Source: Sphingomonas naasensis (GTDB taxonomy: Bacteria > Pseudomonadota > Alphaproteobacteria > Sphingomonadales > Sphingomonadaceae). Taken from it: DNA of 64,000 nucleotides. Numbering within the stretch: position 1 is the first letter of the stretch; the number at the start of each line of letters is the position of its first letter. This document shows positions 44,745 to 57,948 of this stretch, piece after piece. A program made the translations under genes and the position numbers. Location: NCBI RefSeq assembly GCF_004792695.1, contig NZ_SRXU01000006.1:62001-126000 (forward strand), given 5' to 3'. The notes below the pieces were generated by a model. That model had not been told where the DNA came from. It saw only the letters and a list, made by a program, of their open reading frames with translations, and ran no database searches.

Positions 44745-45809
44745 GTGAATGATGATACCCTAACATCCTTTGCCGCATCGCAACAAGGGCCTCGGCCACT
44801 TCCGCTGTTTCTCGATCTGCTGCGCAGCGAAACCGCAGCATCGCCCGAACGACGCGCCGCAGCACTGGCCGGCTTGCGCGCCTATCAACAGGCGCCCCGC
44901 CCCGCCCCGCGCCCCGCGATGCCGGCGATCGCCGAGGCCGGGCGCGCGACGCTGCGAGACTATGGCGGCAGCGGCAGGCCCGTGGTGTTCGTGCCGTCGC
45001 TGATCAACCCGCCGCTGGTGCTCGATCTCGCCGACGACAATTCGCTGCTGCGCTGGCTCGCCGCGCAGGGCGTGCGCCCGTTGCTGGTCGACTGGGGCAC
45101 GCCGACCCCCGCCGATCGCGCGCAGGACGTCACCGCGCATGTCGAGCAGATGCTGCTGCCGTTGCTCGCCGCGCTCGATCGGCCGCCGGTGCTCGCCGGC
45201 TATTGCCTCGGCGGCACCATCGCCACCGCCGCGGCCGCCGCAACCGCGACCGCGGGCCTCGTCACGATCGCGGCGCCGTGGCGATTCGCCGGCTATGGCG
45301 ATTCGCTCGACCCGATCTCGGCGCTGTGGGACCAGGCGCACGCCACCTGCGAGCAGCTCGGGCTCGTGCCGATGGAAGTGCTGCAGGCGGGCTTCTGGCA
45401 GCTCGATCCGAAGCGCACCGTCGCCAAGTTCGAGCGATTCGCGCGGCTCGATCCGGCCAGCGACGAAGCGCGCGCCTTCGTCACGCTCGAGGATTGGGCC
45501 AATGGCGGCGCGCCACTGACCTTTGCCGCGGGACGCCAGCTATTCGACGAGTTCTTCGTCGCCGATCTGCCCGGCGCGGGACGGTGGCAGGTGGCCGGGC
45601 GCGCCGTCGATCCGGCCGCGCTCGACCTTCCCGCCCTCTCCTTCGTCTCGACCACCGACCGCATCGTCCCCGCCGCCAGCGCGGCGCGGATCGGCGACGT
45701 TCGCGAGCTCGCGATGGGGCATGTCGGGATGATCGTCGGCGGCCGCGCCCGCGCTGCCCTGTGGCAGCCGCTTGCGGACTGGCTAATGGCGCTGCCGCAC
45801 CCTAGATAG
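44745..45809 (+). CDS. PhaC-like alpha/beta hydrolase (short, class III-like PHA synthase relative)
   Basis: 354 residues from GTG 44745. Marks of PHA synthases: VVFVPSLINPPLVLDLADDN, PLLVDWGTPTPADRAQDVT, the nucleophile Cys154 in LAGYCLGGTIA, Asp305 in STTDRIVPA and His326 in MGHVGMIVGG. The length equals class III PhaC, which normally needs a PhaE partner; no phaE is nearby. Its position between phaR and a thiolase supports a role in polyhydroxyalkanoate metabolism, but polymer synthesis has to be shown. Confidence 0.75.
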   Translation: MNDDTLTSFAASQQGPRPLPLFLDLLRSETAASPERRAAALAGLRAYQQAPRPAPRPAMPAIAEAGRATLRDYGGSGRPVVFVPSLINPPLVLDLADDNSLLRWLAAQGVRPLLVDWGTPTPADRAQDVTAHVEQMLLPLLAALDRPPVLAGYCLGGTIATAAAAATATAGLVTIAAPWRFAGYGDSLDPISALWDQAHATCEQLGLVPMEVLQAGFWQLDPKRTVAKFERFARLDPASDEARAFVTLEDWANGGAPLTFAAGRQLFDEFFVADLPGAGRWQVAGRAVDPAALDLPALSFVSTTDRIVPAASAARIGDVRELAMGHVGMIVGGRARAALWQPLADWLMALPHPR

Positions 45810-45848
45810 CCGCCAAACCACGAAGACATCCGCAGGAGTCGTTCCCCC

Positions 45849-47024
<1,176 letters not shown>

Positions 47025-47049
47025 TCACGCACGACCGCCGCGCCGGGGC

Positions 47050-47781
47050 TCAGGCCGCGAGGTGGAGATAATCGGGCTGAAAGTCCGCCGCCTCCTGCAT
47101 CCGCGGCCAATCGGCGATGCGGATCTCGCGGCCGGCGCGCGCGATCAGCCCTTCGTCGGCGAGCTGGCGGAGCATTCGGTTGACATGAACCGAAGTCAGC
47201 CCGGTGGCGTCGCCGATATCCTCCTGCGTCATCGGCAGGGTGAACTGCGCGGGTGAGCCGAGCCCGGCCGCCTCGCACTTCGCGGCGAACTCGCAGAGCA
47301 TATGGGCGATGCGCATCCGCGCATCGCGCCGGCCGACATTGAGCACCCATTCGCGGAAGATCGACGCATCGACGAGACAGTCGCGCCACAGCGCCTTGCC
47401 GACCTCGGGGCGCTCCTCGATCAGCCGGCGCAAATCGCGCATCGGGAAGAACACGACCTCCGCGTCGGTGATCGTCTGGACGTTGTGATCGGCCTTCTCG
47501 AACAGCAGATGCTGGATGTCGAGAATGTCGCCGGCGACATGGAACGAGACGATCTGCCGGCCGCCGTCGCTGGCCAGCTTGTGGCGGCAGGCATAGCCTT
47601 CCACGAGCAGGCAGCATTCGGAGACCAGCTGGCCGCTGCTGATGATCGTGGCACCGGCACGGAAGCGCTGGGGGCGGAGCGGAAGCGACTTGATGCCGTC
47701 CAGCTCCTCGGCGCTCAAACTGTTGAGCATCGCCAGCTTGTGAAACAGGGCTCGATAGGGGTCGGCCCGAGAGGAAGCCAT
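47050..47781 (-). CDS. Crp/Fnr-family transcription regulator
   Basis: 243 residues from ATG 47781 (GGAG six bases before it; ATG 47793 is an alternative). N-terminal cyclic-nucleotide-binding fold (FRAGATIISSGQLVSECCLL, QIVSFHVAGDILDIQHLLFE) and C-terminal HTH (LPMTQEDIGDATGLTSVHVN then RMLRQLADEGLI). The FNR iron-sulphur cysteines are absent. The HTH is of the type common in sphingomonad Crp-like regulators. Convergent with phaA. Ligand and targets unknown. Confidence 0.88.
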   Translation of the reverse strand: MASSRADPYRALFHKLAMLNSLSAEELDGIKSLPLRPQRFRAGATIISSGQLVSECCLLVEGYACRHKLASDGGRQIVSFHVAGDILDIQHLLFEKADHNVQTITDAEVVFFPMRDLRRLIEERPEVGKALWRDCLVDASIFREWVLNVGRRDARMRIAHMLCEFAAKCEAAGLGSPAQFTLPMTQEDIGDATGLTSVHVNRMLRQLADEGLIARAGREIRIADWPRMQEAADFQPDYLHLAA

Positions 47782-47855
47782 CGCCCACTCCATCCAAGGT
47801 TGATCCGGAGCAGCCAAACGTTCGAACGGAAATTGGTTTCCAGAATTGATTCACA

Positions 47856-48896
47856 TCAAGGCGTCGACGGCCGATTCCAGACGCGATCGAACCGCGGCCC
47901 GAGGCCGGTGATCAGTTCATATTGCGAGAGCCCGCTCAGCGCCGCGGTCTCGGGCAGGGCATAGTCGATCGCGACCCAATCGCCCTCGCCCAGCCCGGGC
48001 GCCGCGTCGACCGCGATCGCGATCATGTCCATCGACACGCGGCCGATCACCGGCAGCGCGGTTTCCCCCACTCGCACGCTGCCCTTGCCCGAGAAGCAGC
48101 GTAGATAGCCATCGGCATAGCCGAGATTGAGGATCGCGACCTCGGTGTCGCGCGGCGCGGTGAAGGTGGCGTTGTAGCCGACGATCTCGCCCGCGCGCAC
48201 CCGCCGGCGCTGGATCACCTGCGCCTCGGGCGTGGCGACCTGCCGGATCGGCGCATGCTCGGGACGCTGCCGGCCGCCATAGAGCGCGATCCCCGGCCGG
48301 GTGAGATCGAAGGCATAGTCACGACCGAGCGCGATCCCCGCCGAATTGGCGAGGCTCAGCCGCCGCGCCGAGGTCCGCCCGCGCAATCCCGCGAGCGCGG
48401 CGCATTGCCGGGCGTTGCGCGGCACGTCCTCGTCGGCGCAGGCGAGATGGCTCATCAGCGTCTCGATCTCGAGCCCGTCGAGCAGCCCCGCGGCGACATC
48501 GTCGACCGCGACGCCGAGCCGGTTCATGCCGGTATCGACCATCACGTCGCACGCGCCGCCGCCGGCCGCTCGCCAGCGCTGCACCTGCGCGACGGTGTTG
48601 AGCACCGGCCGCGCATGCGCCGGGCGATCCGCCATGTCGGCGTCGCGCACGCCGTGGAGCACCGATACCGGCACGCCGAGATCGGCGAGCGCGCGCGCCT
48701 CGCTCCACACCGCGACGAAGAAATCGCGGCACCCCGCCCCGGCCAGCCGCTGCACCACCTCGCGCGCGCCGAGGCCATAACCGTCGGCCTTCACCGCCGC
48801 GCCGCACGCCGCGTCGCCGCCCATGTCGCGCAGCAGCCGCCAATTGGCGACCAGCGCATCGCCGTCGAGGCGCAGCCTCAGGGGAGAACCAGTCAT
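47856..48896 (-). CDS. alr: Alanine racemase
   Basis: 346 residues. PLP-binding Lys36 in GAAVKADGYGLGAREV, catalytic Tyr241 in EIVGYNATFTAPRD, and VMVDTGMNRLG, SLANSAGIALG and VIGRVSMDMIAIAVDAAPGL are standard. It makes D-alanine for peptidoglycan. Transcribed in the same direction as the MHS transporter, which starts upstream; they are ten bases apart. Confidence 0.95.
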   Translation of the reverse strand: MTGSPLRLRLDGDALVANWRLLRDMGGDAACGAAVKADGYGLGAREVVQRLAGAGCRDFFVAVWSEARALADLGVPVSVLHGVRDADMADRPAHARPVLNTVAQVQRWRAAGGGACDVMVDTGMNRLGVAVDDVAAGLLDGLEIETLMSHLACADEDVPRNARQCAALAGLRGRTSARRLSLANSAGIALGRDYAFDLTRPGIALYGGRQRPEHAPIRQVATPEAQVIQRRRVRAGEIVGYNATFTAPRDTEVAILNLGYADGYLRCFSGKGSVRVGETALPVIGRVSMDMIAIAVDAAPGLGEGDWVAIDYALPETAALSGLSQYELITGLGPRFDRVWNRPSTP

Positions 48897-48906
48897 GCCA
48901 GCGCGG

Positions 48907-50493
48907 TTAGCGTCTGCGCGCGGCGTGCGCCACCGTCTCCTTGAGACCCCAGGCGGTCACCGCCAGCGCCATCGCCACCACCGCGAAGGTGTACCACAGC
49001 CCGGCATAGGGATCGCCGGTGCGCGCGACGATGTACTGGCTGATCAGCGGCAGGAAGCCGCCGAAATAGCCGGTGCCGATATGATAGGGGATCGACATCG
49101 AGCTGTAGCGGATCTTCGACGGGAACATCTCCGACAGCAGGGCCGCGACCGGGCCGTAGGTCGCCCCCGACAGCGCCATCAGCGCGAGCACCGCGAGCAT
49201 GATGATCGCGATGTTGCCCGCCGGCGGGACGATCGGCGTGAGATCATAGCCCGCCGCCGCCAGCGCCGCGTCGAGCCCCGCCGGGCTGGTGTCGGCGACC
49301 GGCTGGCGGCCGATCGACACGGTCACCGCCGGAGTGCGGCTGGTGGTGTAGGCGATGCCCTTTTTCGAGAAATAGTCGAGCAGCTGGCCGCATTCGTCGA
49401 TCTGCTTCGCCGCGAAGGGATCATAGCGGCAGGCGGGGCCCGACACGATCACCGGCGCGCGGCGCGCCGCCTCGGCCAGCCCGGGATTGGCGGCGCTGCC
49501 GATCACCCAGAAGAGCGGGAAGAGCAGCGCCAACGTCAGCGCATAGCCCGCGACGATCGGGATCTTGCGGCCGATCCGATCGGAGAGATGGCCGAAGAAC
49601 AGGAAGAAGAACAGCCCGACGATCGCCGAGGCGCCGGTGATCAGCTGCGCCGCGGTGGGATCGAGCCGCATCGGCCCCTGGAGGAACGACAGCACCGAGA
49701 ACATCGAGGTGTACCAGATGACGGTGAGCCCCGCGGCGATGCCGAACAGCGCGACGAACAGCCGCTTGCCGTTGCCGGGATAGGTGAAGCTCTCGATGAA
49801 GGGATTGGCCGCGGTCTCGCCGGCTTCCTTCATCGCCTTGAACACCGGGCTCTCGGAGAGCTTGAGCCGCATCCACAGCGAGATGGCGAGCAGCAGGATC
49901 GAGAACAGGAAGGGCACTCGCCAGCCCCAGTCCGCCCAGACCTCGGCGAGCGCGAAGCGCGCGATCAGCACCACCGCGAGGCTGAGGATGAAGCCGCCGA
50001 CCACGCTCGCCTGGATGAAGCTGGTGTGGAAACCGGCGCGGCCGGGCGGCGAATGCTCGGCGACATAGATCGCCGCGCCGCCATATTCGCCGCCGAGCGC
50101 GAGGCCCTGCGCGATGCGCAGCAGGATGATCAGCACCGGCGCCGCCATGCCGATCGCGGCATAGCCCGGCACCAGCCCGACGCCGGCGGTGGCCACGCCC
50201 ATCAGCGTGATCGTGACGAGGAAGGTGTATTTGCGCCCCAGCTTGTCGCCGAGATAGCCGAACAGCACCGCGCCGAGCGGCCGGAAGCCGAACCCGACCG
50301 CGAAACCCGCCCAGGCGAGTAGCGTCTGGAGCACTTCGTTGCCGGCGGGGAAGAAGGTGCGCCCGATGATCCCCGACGCGGCGAGCGTGCCGTAGATGAA
50401 GAAATCATACCATTCGAACACCGTGCCCAGCGACGACGCGCTGATCACCAGCCGCATGTCCTTTGCGCTCGGTTCGGCCGCTGCACTGGCCAT
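48907..50493 (-). CDS. MFS transporter, metabolite:H+ symporter (MHS) family
   Basis: 528 residues from ATG 50493, with GAGGGG upstream. Signatures: ASSLGTVFEWYDFFIYGTLA, GFGFRPLGAVLFGYLGDKLG then RKYTF, IAQGLALGGEYGGAAIYVAE then HSPPGRAGFHTSFIQ. A long periplasmic or loop insertion of about 85 residues after helix 8 (from VSGPACRYDPFAAKQIDECG to AAAGYDLTPIVPPAGNIAI) is typical of one MHS subgroup. MHS carriers move organic acids or osmolytes such as proline, betaine, citrate or shikimate. Substrate not decided. Confidence 0.88.
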   Translation of the reverse strand: MASAAAEPSAKDMRLVISASSLGTVFEWYDFFIYGTLAASGIIGRTFFPAGNEVLQTLLAWAGFAVGFGFRPLGAVLFGYLGDKLGRKYTFLVTITLMGVATAGVGLVPGYAAIGMAAPVLIILLRIAQGLALGGEYGGAAIYVAEHSPPGRAGFHTSFIQASVVGGFILSLAVVLIARFALAEVWADWGWRVPFLFSILLLAISLWMRLKLSESPVFKAMKEAGETAANPFIESFTYPGNGKRLFVALFGIAAGLTVIWYTSMFSVLSFLQGPMRLDPTAAQLITGASAIVGLFFFLFFGHLSDRIGRKIPIVAGYALTLALLFPLFWVIGSAANPGLAEAARRAPVIVSGPACRYDPFAAKQIDECGQLLDYFSKKGIAYTTSRTPAVTVSIGRQPVADTSPAGLDAALAAAGYDLTPIVPPAGNIAIIMLAVLALMALSGATYGPVAALLSEMFPSKIRYSSMSIPYHIGTGYFGGFLPLISQYIVARTGDPYAGLWYTFAVVAMALAVTAWGLKETVAHAARRR

Positions 50494-50615
50494 TGCACCC
50501 CTCCCTGTTTGCAGATGGTGTAGCGCGCCCGCGCGCGGCGGCAAGGCCGGCCTTGGAACCCGCGCGCCCGATCCCCATTTTACCGATAGTTCAATGTGAT
50601 AGCCGGACTCACGCG

Positions 50616-50879
50616 ATGGCGAACGGATGGGCGCAAGATGGCGCCGTGCAGGATCAGATCGACGATACCGTGGCCGATGCGGTGCTGACTGCCCGCGCGC
50701 GCATGCCCTCGGGGGCGAGCGCGCGCTGGTGCGCGGTCTGTGGCGACGACATTCCCGAGGCGCGCCGCAGCGCGCTGCCCGGCGTGCGCACCTGCGTGCC
50801 CTGCCAGTCGGGCCGCGACGCCACTATCCGCGGCGCGGGGATCAACCGGCGCGGCAGCAAGGACAGCCAGCTGCGGTGA
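50616..50879 (+). CDS. DksA/TraR-family C4 zinc-finger protein
   Basis: 87 residues from ATG 50616. Zinc ligands Cys39, Cys42, Cys60 and Cys63 (WCAVCGDDIPEARRSALPGV then RTCVPCQSGRD) in the TraR-like arrangement. Short members without the DksA coiled coil bind the RNA polymerase secondary channel in plasmids and phages, but chromosomal short ones are often uncharacterised. It ends just before, and convergent with, the ABC-F gene. Confidence 0.82.
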   Translation: MANGWAQDGAVQDQIDDTVADAVLTARARMPSGASARWCAVCGDDIPEARRSALPGVRTCVPCQSGRDATIRGAGINRRGSKDSQLR

Positions 50880-50886
50880 CGCCGCC

Positions 50887-52752
50887 TTAGGCCGCCAGCC
50901 CTTCGAGCGCCTCGCTCGCTTCCATCCACGCCGCCTCGGCGGTGTCGATCCGGTCGCTGAGTTCGGAGCGGCGCTTCATCAACTCGGTCATGCTGAGCCT
51001 GGTCAATGCCGCGTCGGCGGTGGCAGGATCGAACATCGCGCGCTCGATCGCGCTGCGCTGCTCGGTCAGCTTCGCCAATTCGGCCTCCGCCGCCTTGGCC
51101 GCCTTGCGCAGCTCGGCGCCCTTCTCGCGCGCCTCGGCGGCGAGGCGGCGCGCCTCCTTCTTGTCGGCCTTGCTCGCCTTGGGCGCCTGCCCCTCCTTGC
51201 TCAGCACGAAGGCGATATAATCGTCGAGCGACCCGTCGAACTCCTTCGCGGTGCCCTGATCGACCAGCACCAGCCGGTCCGCCGTCATCTCGAGCATGTG
51301 GCGGTCGTGGCTGACCAGCACCACCGTGCCGGTATAGTTGTTGAGCGCCTGGATCAGCGCCTCGCGCGCGTCGACGTCGAGGTGGTTGGTCGGCTCGTCG
51401 AGGATCAGCATGTGGGGAGCATCGCGGGTGATCAGCGCCAGCGCCAGCCGCGCGCGCTCGCCGCCCGAGAGCTTGCCGACCTCGGTTGTCGCCTTGGGCC
51501 CCGAAAAGCCGAACCGGCCGAGCTGCGCGCGCACCGCGCTCTGGCTCGCCCCCTTCATCAGGATCGTCATGTGCTGGAGCGGCGTCTCGGTGCGATCGAG
51601 CTCCTCGACCTGATATTGGGTGAAATAGCCCACCCGCATCTTGCCCGATGCGTTCATCGCGCCTTCCATCGGGGTGAGCTGCGCCGCGAGCAGCCGCGCG
51701 AGCGTGGTCTTGCCGTTGCCGTTGCGCCCGAGCAGCGCGACCCGGTCGTCGGGATCGATCCGCAGGTTCAACCGCTTGAGGATCGGCGTCTCGCCATAGC
51801 CGACGGTCGCAAGATCGAGCGTGATCAGCGGCGGACGCAATTCGTCGGGATTGGGGAAGTCGAAGCTCAGCGTCGGATCGTCGACCAGTTCGGCGATCGG
51901 CTGCATCTTCGCCAGCGCCTTGATGCGCGATTGCGCCTGCTTGGCGGTCGAGGCGCGCGCCGAGTTCTTGGCGATATAGGCCTGGAGATGCTCGCGCTGC
52001 GCCTGCTGCTTGGCGCGTGCCGAGGCGAGCTGCGCCTGGCGCTCGGCGCGCTGGCGCTCGAATGCGTCGTAGCCGCCCGGATAGAGCGTCAGCTTGCCGC
52101 GATCGAGGTGGAGGATGTGATCGACGACGTTGTTGAGGAAGTCGCGCTCGTGGCTGACCAGCAGGATCGTCGCCGGATAGGATTTGAGGAAGTCCTCGAG
52201 CCACAGCACCGCTTCGAGGTCGAGGTGGTTCGAAGGCTCGTCGAGCAGCAGCATGTCGGGCTGCGAGAACAGCAAGGCGGCGAGTGCCACGCGCATCTTC
52301 CAGCCCCCCGAGAAGCTGTCGAGCGGCTGGTGCTGCATCTCCTCGTCGAAGCCGAGGCCGACGAGGATCTGCGACGCACGCGACGGCGCGGTATAGGCGT
52401 CGATCGCCATCAACCGCTCATAAACCTCGCCGAGCCGATCGGGATCCTGACTGGTCTCGCTCTCCGCCAGCAAGGCAGTGCGCTCGACATCGGCCTCGAG
52501 CACGGTCTCGAACGGCGTGGCGTCGCCGTGCGGGGCTTCCTGCGCGATATAGCCGAGCCGGGCGCCGCGCGGCATCTCGACGCTGCCATTGTCGGGCTCG
52601 AGCTGGCTGGCGATCACCTTGACGAGAGTCGACTTGCCCGCGCCGTTGCGCCCGATCAGCCCGATCCGCCCCTTGGGCGGCAGCTTGGCGGTGGCGGCGT
52701 CGATGATCGTGCGCCCGCCGAGGCGCACCGTGATGTCGGTCAGGTTGAGCAT
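50887..52752 (-). CDS. ABC-F family ATPase
   Basis: 621 residues, two ABC domains and no membrane part. First: GLIGRNGAGKSTLVKVIASQ, SFSGGWKMRVALAALLFSQP, LLLDEPSNHLDLEAVLWLED. Second: ALLGRNGNGKTTLARLLAAQ, KLSGGERARLALALITRDAP, LILDEPTNHLDVDAREALIQ. The linker between them is charged and helical (P-site tRNA interaction motif region), and a C-terminal coiled coil (ARRLAAEAREKGAELRKAAK) follows. ABC-F proteins act on ribosomes; this one resembles the housekeeping YheS/Uup type rather than resistance determinants. Confidence 0.93.
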   Translation of the reverse strand: MLNLTDITVRLGGRTIIDAATAKLPPKGRIGLIGRNGAGKSTLVKVIASQLEPDNGSVEMPRGARLGYIAQEAPHGDATPFETVLEADVERTALLAESETSQDPDRLGEVYERLMAIDAYTAPSRASQILVGLGFDEEMQHQPLDSFSGGWKMRVALAALLFSQPDMLLLDEPSNHLDLEAVLWLEDFLKSYPATILLVSHERDFLNNVVDHILHLDRGKLTLYPGGYDAFERQRAERQAQLASARAKQQAQREHLQAYIAKNSARASTAKQAQSRIKALAKMQPIAELVDDPTLSFDFPNPDELRPPLITLDLATVGYGETPILKRLNLRIDPDDRVALLGRNGNGKTTLARLLAAQLTPMEGAMNASGKMRVGYFTQYQVEELDRTETPLQHMTILMKGASQSAVRAQLGRFGFSGPKATTEVGKLSGGERARLALALITRDAPHMLILDEPTNHLDVDAREALIQALNNYTGTVVLVSHDRHMLEMTADRLVLVDQGTAKEFDGSLDDYIAFVLSKEGQAPKASKADKKEARRLAAEAREKGAELRKAAKAAEAELAKLTEQRSAIERAMFDPATADAALTRLSMTELMKRRSELSDRIDTAEAAWMEASEALEGLAA

Positions 52753-52886
52753 GATCCGCGCCGCCTAGCACCGGACTCGGATTCTCCCAAGTCCTTCGCA
52801 CCTGCACCATGAGGATGGCCAAAGCGCGCGGACGGCCTAAGCTGCTTTCCGGCGGCCGATTCGGTCGCGCAACGAAGAGGTCCGGT

Positions 52887-53801
52887 ATGCGCTTTCTCGC
52901 TGCATTTTCGCTCCTCCTTGCCTTCGCATCGCCGGCCCGGGCGCAGGTGCCGGACTTTCCGCCCGCGTTCGAAATCCGCGAGATCCCCGCCAACGGCACC
53001 ACGCTGCACGTCCGTATCGGCGGCAAAGGCCCGGCGGTGCTGCTGCTCCACGGCTATGGCGAGACCGGCGACATGTGGGCACCGCTCGCCGCGACGCTGA
53101 TGCGCGACCATCGCGTGATCGTCCCCGATCTGCGTGGCATGGGGCTCTCCGCGGTCGCGCCCGGAGGCTATGACAAGAAGACGCAGGCGGCCGACATGGC
53201 GGCGCTGCTCGACTCGCTGAAGATCGATCGCGCCGATCTCGTCGCACACGATATCGGCAACATGGTCGCCTATGCGTTCACGATGCAGCATCGCGCCCGC
53301 GTCACCCGGCTGGTGCTGATCGATGCGCCGATCCCGGGGATCGGGCCGTGGGACGAGGTGCTCAAGAACCCGCTGGTCTGGCATTTCCGCTTCGGCGGGC
53401 CCGACATGGAGCGGCTGGTCGCCGGGCGCGAACGCATCTATCTCGACCGCTTCTGGAACGAATTCTCCGCCGACCCCGCGCATTTCGACGAGGCCTCGCG
53501 CGTCCATTATGCCGCGCTCTATGCGCTCCCCGGCCATATGCACGCCGGTTTCGCGCAGTTCGCCGCCTTCGATCAGGACGTGATCGACAATCGCGGCTTC
53601 CTTGCCGCCGGGGGCAAGCTGGCGATGCCGGTGCTCGCGCTGGGCGGCGAGAAGAGCTTCGGTCCGATGATGGCGACGATCATGCGCGCCTCCGCCACCG
53701 ACGTCACCGAGGGCATCGTCCCCGCGTCCGGCCACTGGATCATGGAGGAGAACCCGCAGGCGACGGTGAAGCTCGTGACCGGGTTCCTCGCGGCGAAATA
53801 G
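52887..53801 (+). CDS. Secreted alpha/beta hydrolase (epoxide hydrolase/dehalogenase-like)
   Basis: 304 residues from ATG 52887, with GAAGAGG upstream. Signal peptide MRFLAAFSLLLAFASPARAQ. Nucleophile Asp122 in LVAHDIGNMVAYAF, oxyanion HGYGETGDMW and catalytic His283 in ASGHWIMEE. An Asp nucleophile and the HGYGET motif fit epoxide hydrolases or haloalkane dehalogenases; the cap helix region is DRFWNEFSADPAHFDEASRV. An alternative upstream start at 52809 lacks a signal peptide. Confidence 0.82.
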   Translation: MRFLAAFSLLLAFASPARAQVPDFPPAFEIREIPANGTTLHVRIGGKGPAVLLLHGYGETGDMWAPLAATLMRDHRVIVPDLRGMGLSAVAPGGYDKKTQAADMAALLDSLKIDRADLVAHDIGNMVAYAFTMQHRARVTRLVLIDAPIPGIGPWDEVLKNPLVWHFRFGGPDMERLVAGRERIYLDRFWNEFSADPAHFDEASRVHYAALYALPGHMHAGFAQFAAFDQDVIDNRGFLAAGGKLAMPVLALGGEKSFGPMMATIMRASATDVTEGIVPASGHWIMEENPQATVKLVTGFLAAK

Positions 53802-53904
53802 CGCGCGGCCCGGCGCCGGCTTCATGCCGACACCGGAAAGCGCGACCGCCCCTTCGCCTTTGCACGGCGATGCCCTATGCGCCTGCGGAGTCACGGAGGA
53901 CCGG

Positions 53905-54315
53905 ATGATCGAGGGTTCGTGCCATTGCGGCGGGGTGCAGTTCCGGCTCGACGGGCCGATCGACGCGCTCACCACCTGCGATTGCTCGCTCTGCGCGATG
54001 CGCGGCGCGCTGATGGCCAAGGTGCCCGAGACCGCGCTCGAAGTGACCGCGGGCGAAGCGCTGCTCACGCTCTACCAGTGGAACACCCATCGCGCGCGGC
54101 ACTATTTCTGCAGCCGCTGCGGCATCTACGTCTTCCACCGCAAGCGCGCAGCGCCCGATCATTTCGGCGTCAACGCGCGCTGCCTGCACGATTTCGATCT
54201 GGCTGCGGTCCCGGTGCACGCCACCGAGGGCGCGAATATGACCGTAGAGGACCCCGACCCGCGCGATCGCTGGCCCGGGCCGCGCGTCGCCCGTGCGGAC
54301 CCCGCCCCCGGCTAA
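53905..54315 (+). CDS. GFA-family (glutathione-dependent formaldehyde-activating-like) protein
   Basis: 136 residues from ATG 53905, with CGGAGGA upstream. MIEGSCHCGGVQFRLDGP (Cys6, Cys8), TTCDCSLCAMRGALMAK (Cys25, Cys27, Cys30) and YFCSRCGIYVFHR (Cys69, Cys72) are the zinc ligands of the GFA/Mss4-like fold. Members are small cytoplasmic proteins; most are not proved to act on S-hydroxymethylglutathione. Between 54316 and 54367 no gene is seen. Confidence 0.85.
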   Translation: MIEGSCHCGGVQFRLDGPIDALTTCDCSLCAMRGALMAKVPETALEVTAGEALLTLYQWNTHRARHYFCSRCGIYVFHRKRAAPDHFGVNARCLHDFDLAAVPVHATEGANMTVEDPDPRDRWPGPRVARADPAPG

Positions 54316-54367
54316 TCGCCCGAGGCCACTGGATCCCCACCCCTCCCTGTCCCGGACCGGCGGTGAC

Positions 54368-54437
54368 TTTCCATGTTGGAAAATTATCACTTGCCAATGC
54401 GGAAAGTCATGGATATCCCTTTCCATATTGGAAAGGG
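54368..54437 (+). promoter_or_regulatory. Array of three related operator sites before the membrane-protein/regulator operon
   Basis: Three copies of an inverted repeat of form TTTCCA-3 nt-TGGAAA: site 1 at 54368-54382 (TTTCCA TGT TGGAAA), degenerate site 2 at 54391-54405 (TTGCCA ATG CGGAAA) and site 3 at 54420-54434, which is extended to CCCTTTCCA TAT TGGAAAGGG over 54417-54437. Site 3 ends ten bases before the start codon and overlaps the ribosome-binding region. The second gene of the operon is a winged-helix regulator, so autoregulation is likely. TTGCCA and TATCCC (54391, 54414) are a possible weak promoter. Confidence 0.7.
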
Positions 54438-54447
54438 AGATTCTACG

Positions 54448-54891
54448 ATGCCCGATGCAGCCGAGGCGCGCGACGCGCTTGACCGGATCGACGCCAGCCG
54501 CGCCCAACTCGCGCTCGCCGCAAATTGCCCGCCTGCCCGCCACCTCGCCTTTGCGGGGGTGATGGGCGCGCTGGTCCTGTCGCCGCTGGCCGGCCCCTAT
54601 CAGATCCTCACCCTCGCGCCGATCGCGCTGGCGGTGGCGCTGATCGTGCAATGGGATCGGCGGCGGCTGGGCATGTTCATCAACGGCTATCGCCGCGGCA
54701 AGACGCGCCTCGTCACCGCCGGGCTGCTGCTGCTGATCCTGCCGGTCTATTTCGCCAGCTTCTGGCTGGCGTTCGAGGCGAAGCTGGTCTGGCCCTCGAT
54801 CCTGCTGGCGGCGGCCGCGACGCTGATCAGCTATGTCGGCAGCACGATCTGGCAGCGCGTGTTCCGCCGCGAGATGGGGCTGGCGGCATGA
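54448..54891 (+). CDS. Membrane protein, first gene of the operator-controlled operon
   Basis: 147 residues from ATG 54448, with GGGAGA upstream (an ORF extension to 54373 runs through the operators and is rejected). A cytoplasmic N-terminus (MPDAAEARDALDRIDASRAQ) is followed by four hydrophobic helices: LAFAGVMGALVLSPLAG, ILTLAPIALAVALIVQW, LVTAGLLLLILPVYFASFWL and SILLAAAATLISYVGSTIW. No family recognised. The 4-base overlap with the regulator gene suggests that the two form a module, for instance a membrane protein whose amount is set by the regulator. Confidence 0.75.
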   Translation: MPDAAEARDALDRIDASRAQLALAANCPPARHLAFAGVMGALVLSPLAGPYQILTLAPIALAVALIVQWDRRRLGMFINGYRRGKTRLVTAGLLLLILPVYFASFWLAFEAKLVWPSILLAAAATLISYVGSTIWQRVFRREMGLAA

Positions 54892-55191
54892 GCGCCCCCG
54901 CCTTCGATCCGGTGATCCACCCGCCGACGCGGCTCCAGGTGATGGCGGTGCTGGTCAATATCGACGAAGCCGAGTTCGCCACGCTGCGCGGCATGACCCA
55001 GGTCAGCGATTCGGTGTTGTCCAAGCATTTGGCGGCGCTGGTCGAGGCCGGCTACGTCAAGCTGCGCAAGGCGACGACTGCCGGCCGCCAGCGCACCTGG
55101 GCCGGCGCGACGCGGGCGGGACGCGCGGCATTCGCGCGCCATGTCGACGCGCTGAAGCAGCTCGCCGGCCTTGCCGAAGCGCCGGCGCCGC

Positions 55192-57798
<2,607 letters not shown>

Positions 57799-57807
57799 TA
57801 TCGTTCC

Positions 57808-57944
57808 TAATTCCTCCCCCGGAGGGGGAGGGGGACCAGCCGCAGGCTGGTGGAGGGGTAGCTATCCGCGGGCGGCGTCGCTTGTGGAGAGCTACCCCCT
57901 CCACCGGCTTCGCCGGTCCCCCTCCCCTTCCAGGGGAGGATTGA
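57808..57944. repeat. Palindromic intergenic repeat, copy D (between the two metH genes)
   Basis: Left arm TTCCTCCCCCGGAGGGGG, right arm CCCCTTCCAGGGGAGGA, with an inner GTAGCTATCCGCGGGCGGCG / TCGCTTGTGGAGAGCTAC pair and hairpins GCCGCAGGC and CCGGCTTCGCCGG. Same subtype as copy B. It sits within the met operon, so a transcript would fold a large hairpin between the two halves of MetH. Confidence 0.85.
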
Positions 57945-57948
57945 GTGG

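Noticed and set aside
48823..50322. 499-residue open frame antisense to the MHS transporter
   Set aside because: Arg/Glu-rich mirror of membrane-helix codons; the sense strand is a clear transporter.
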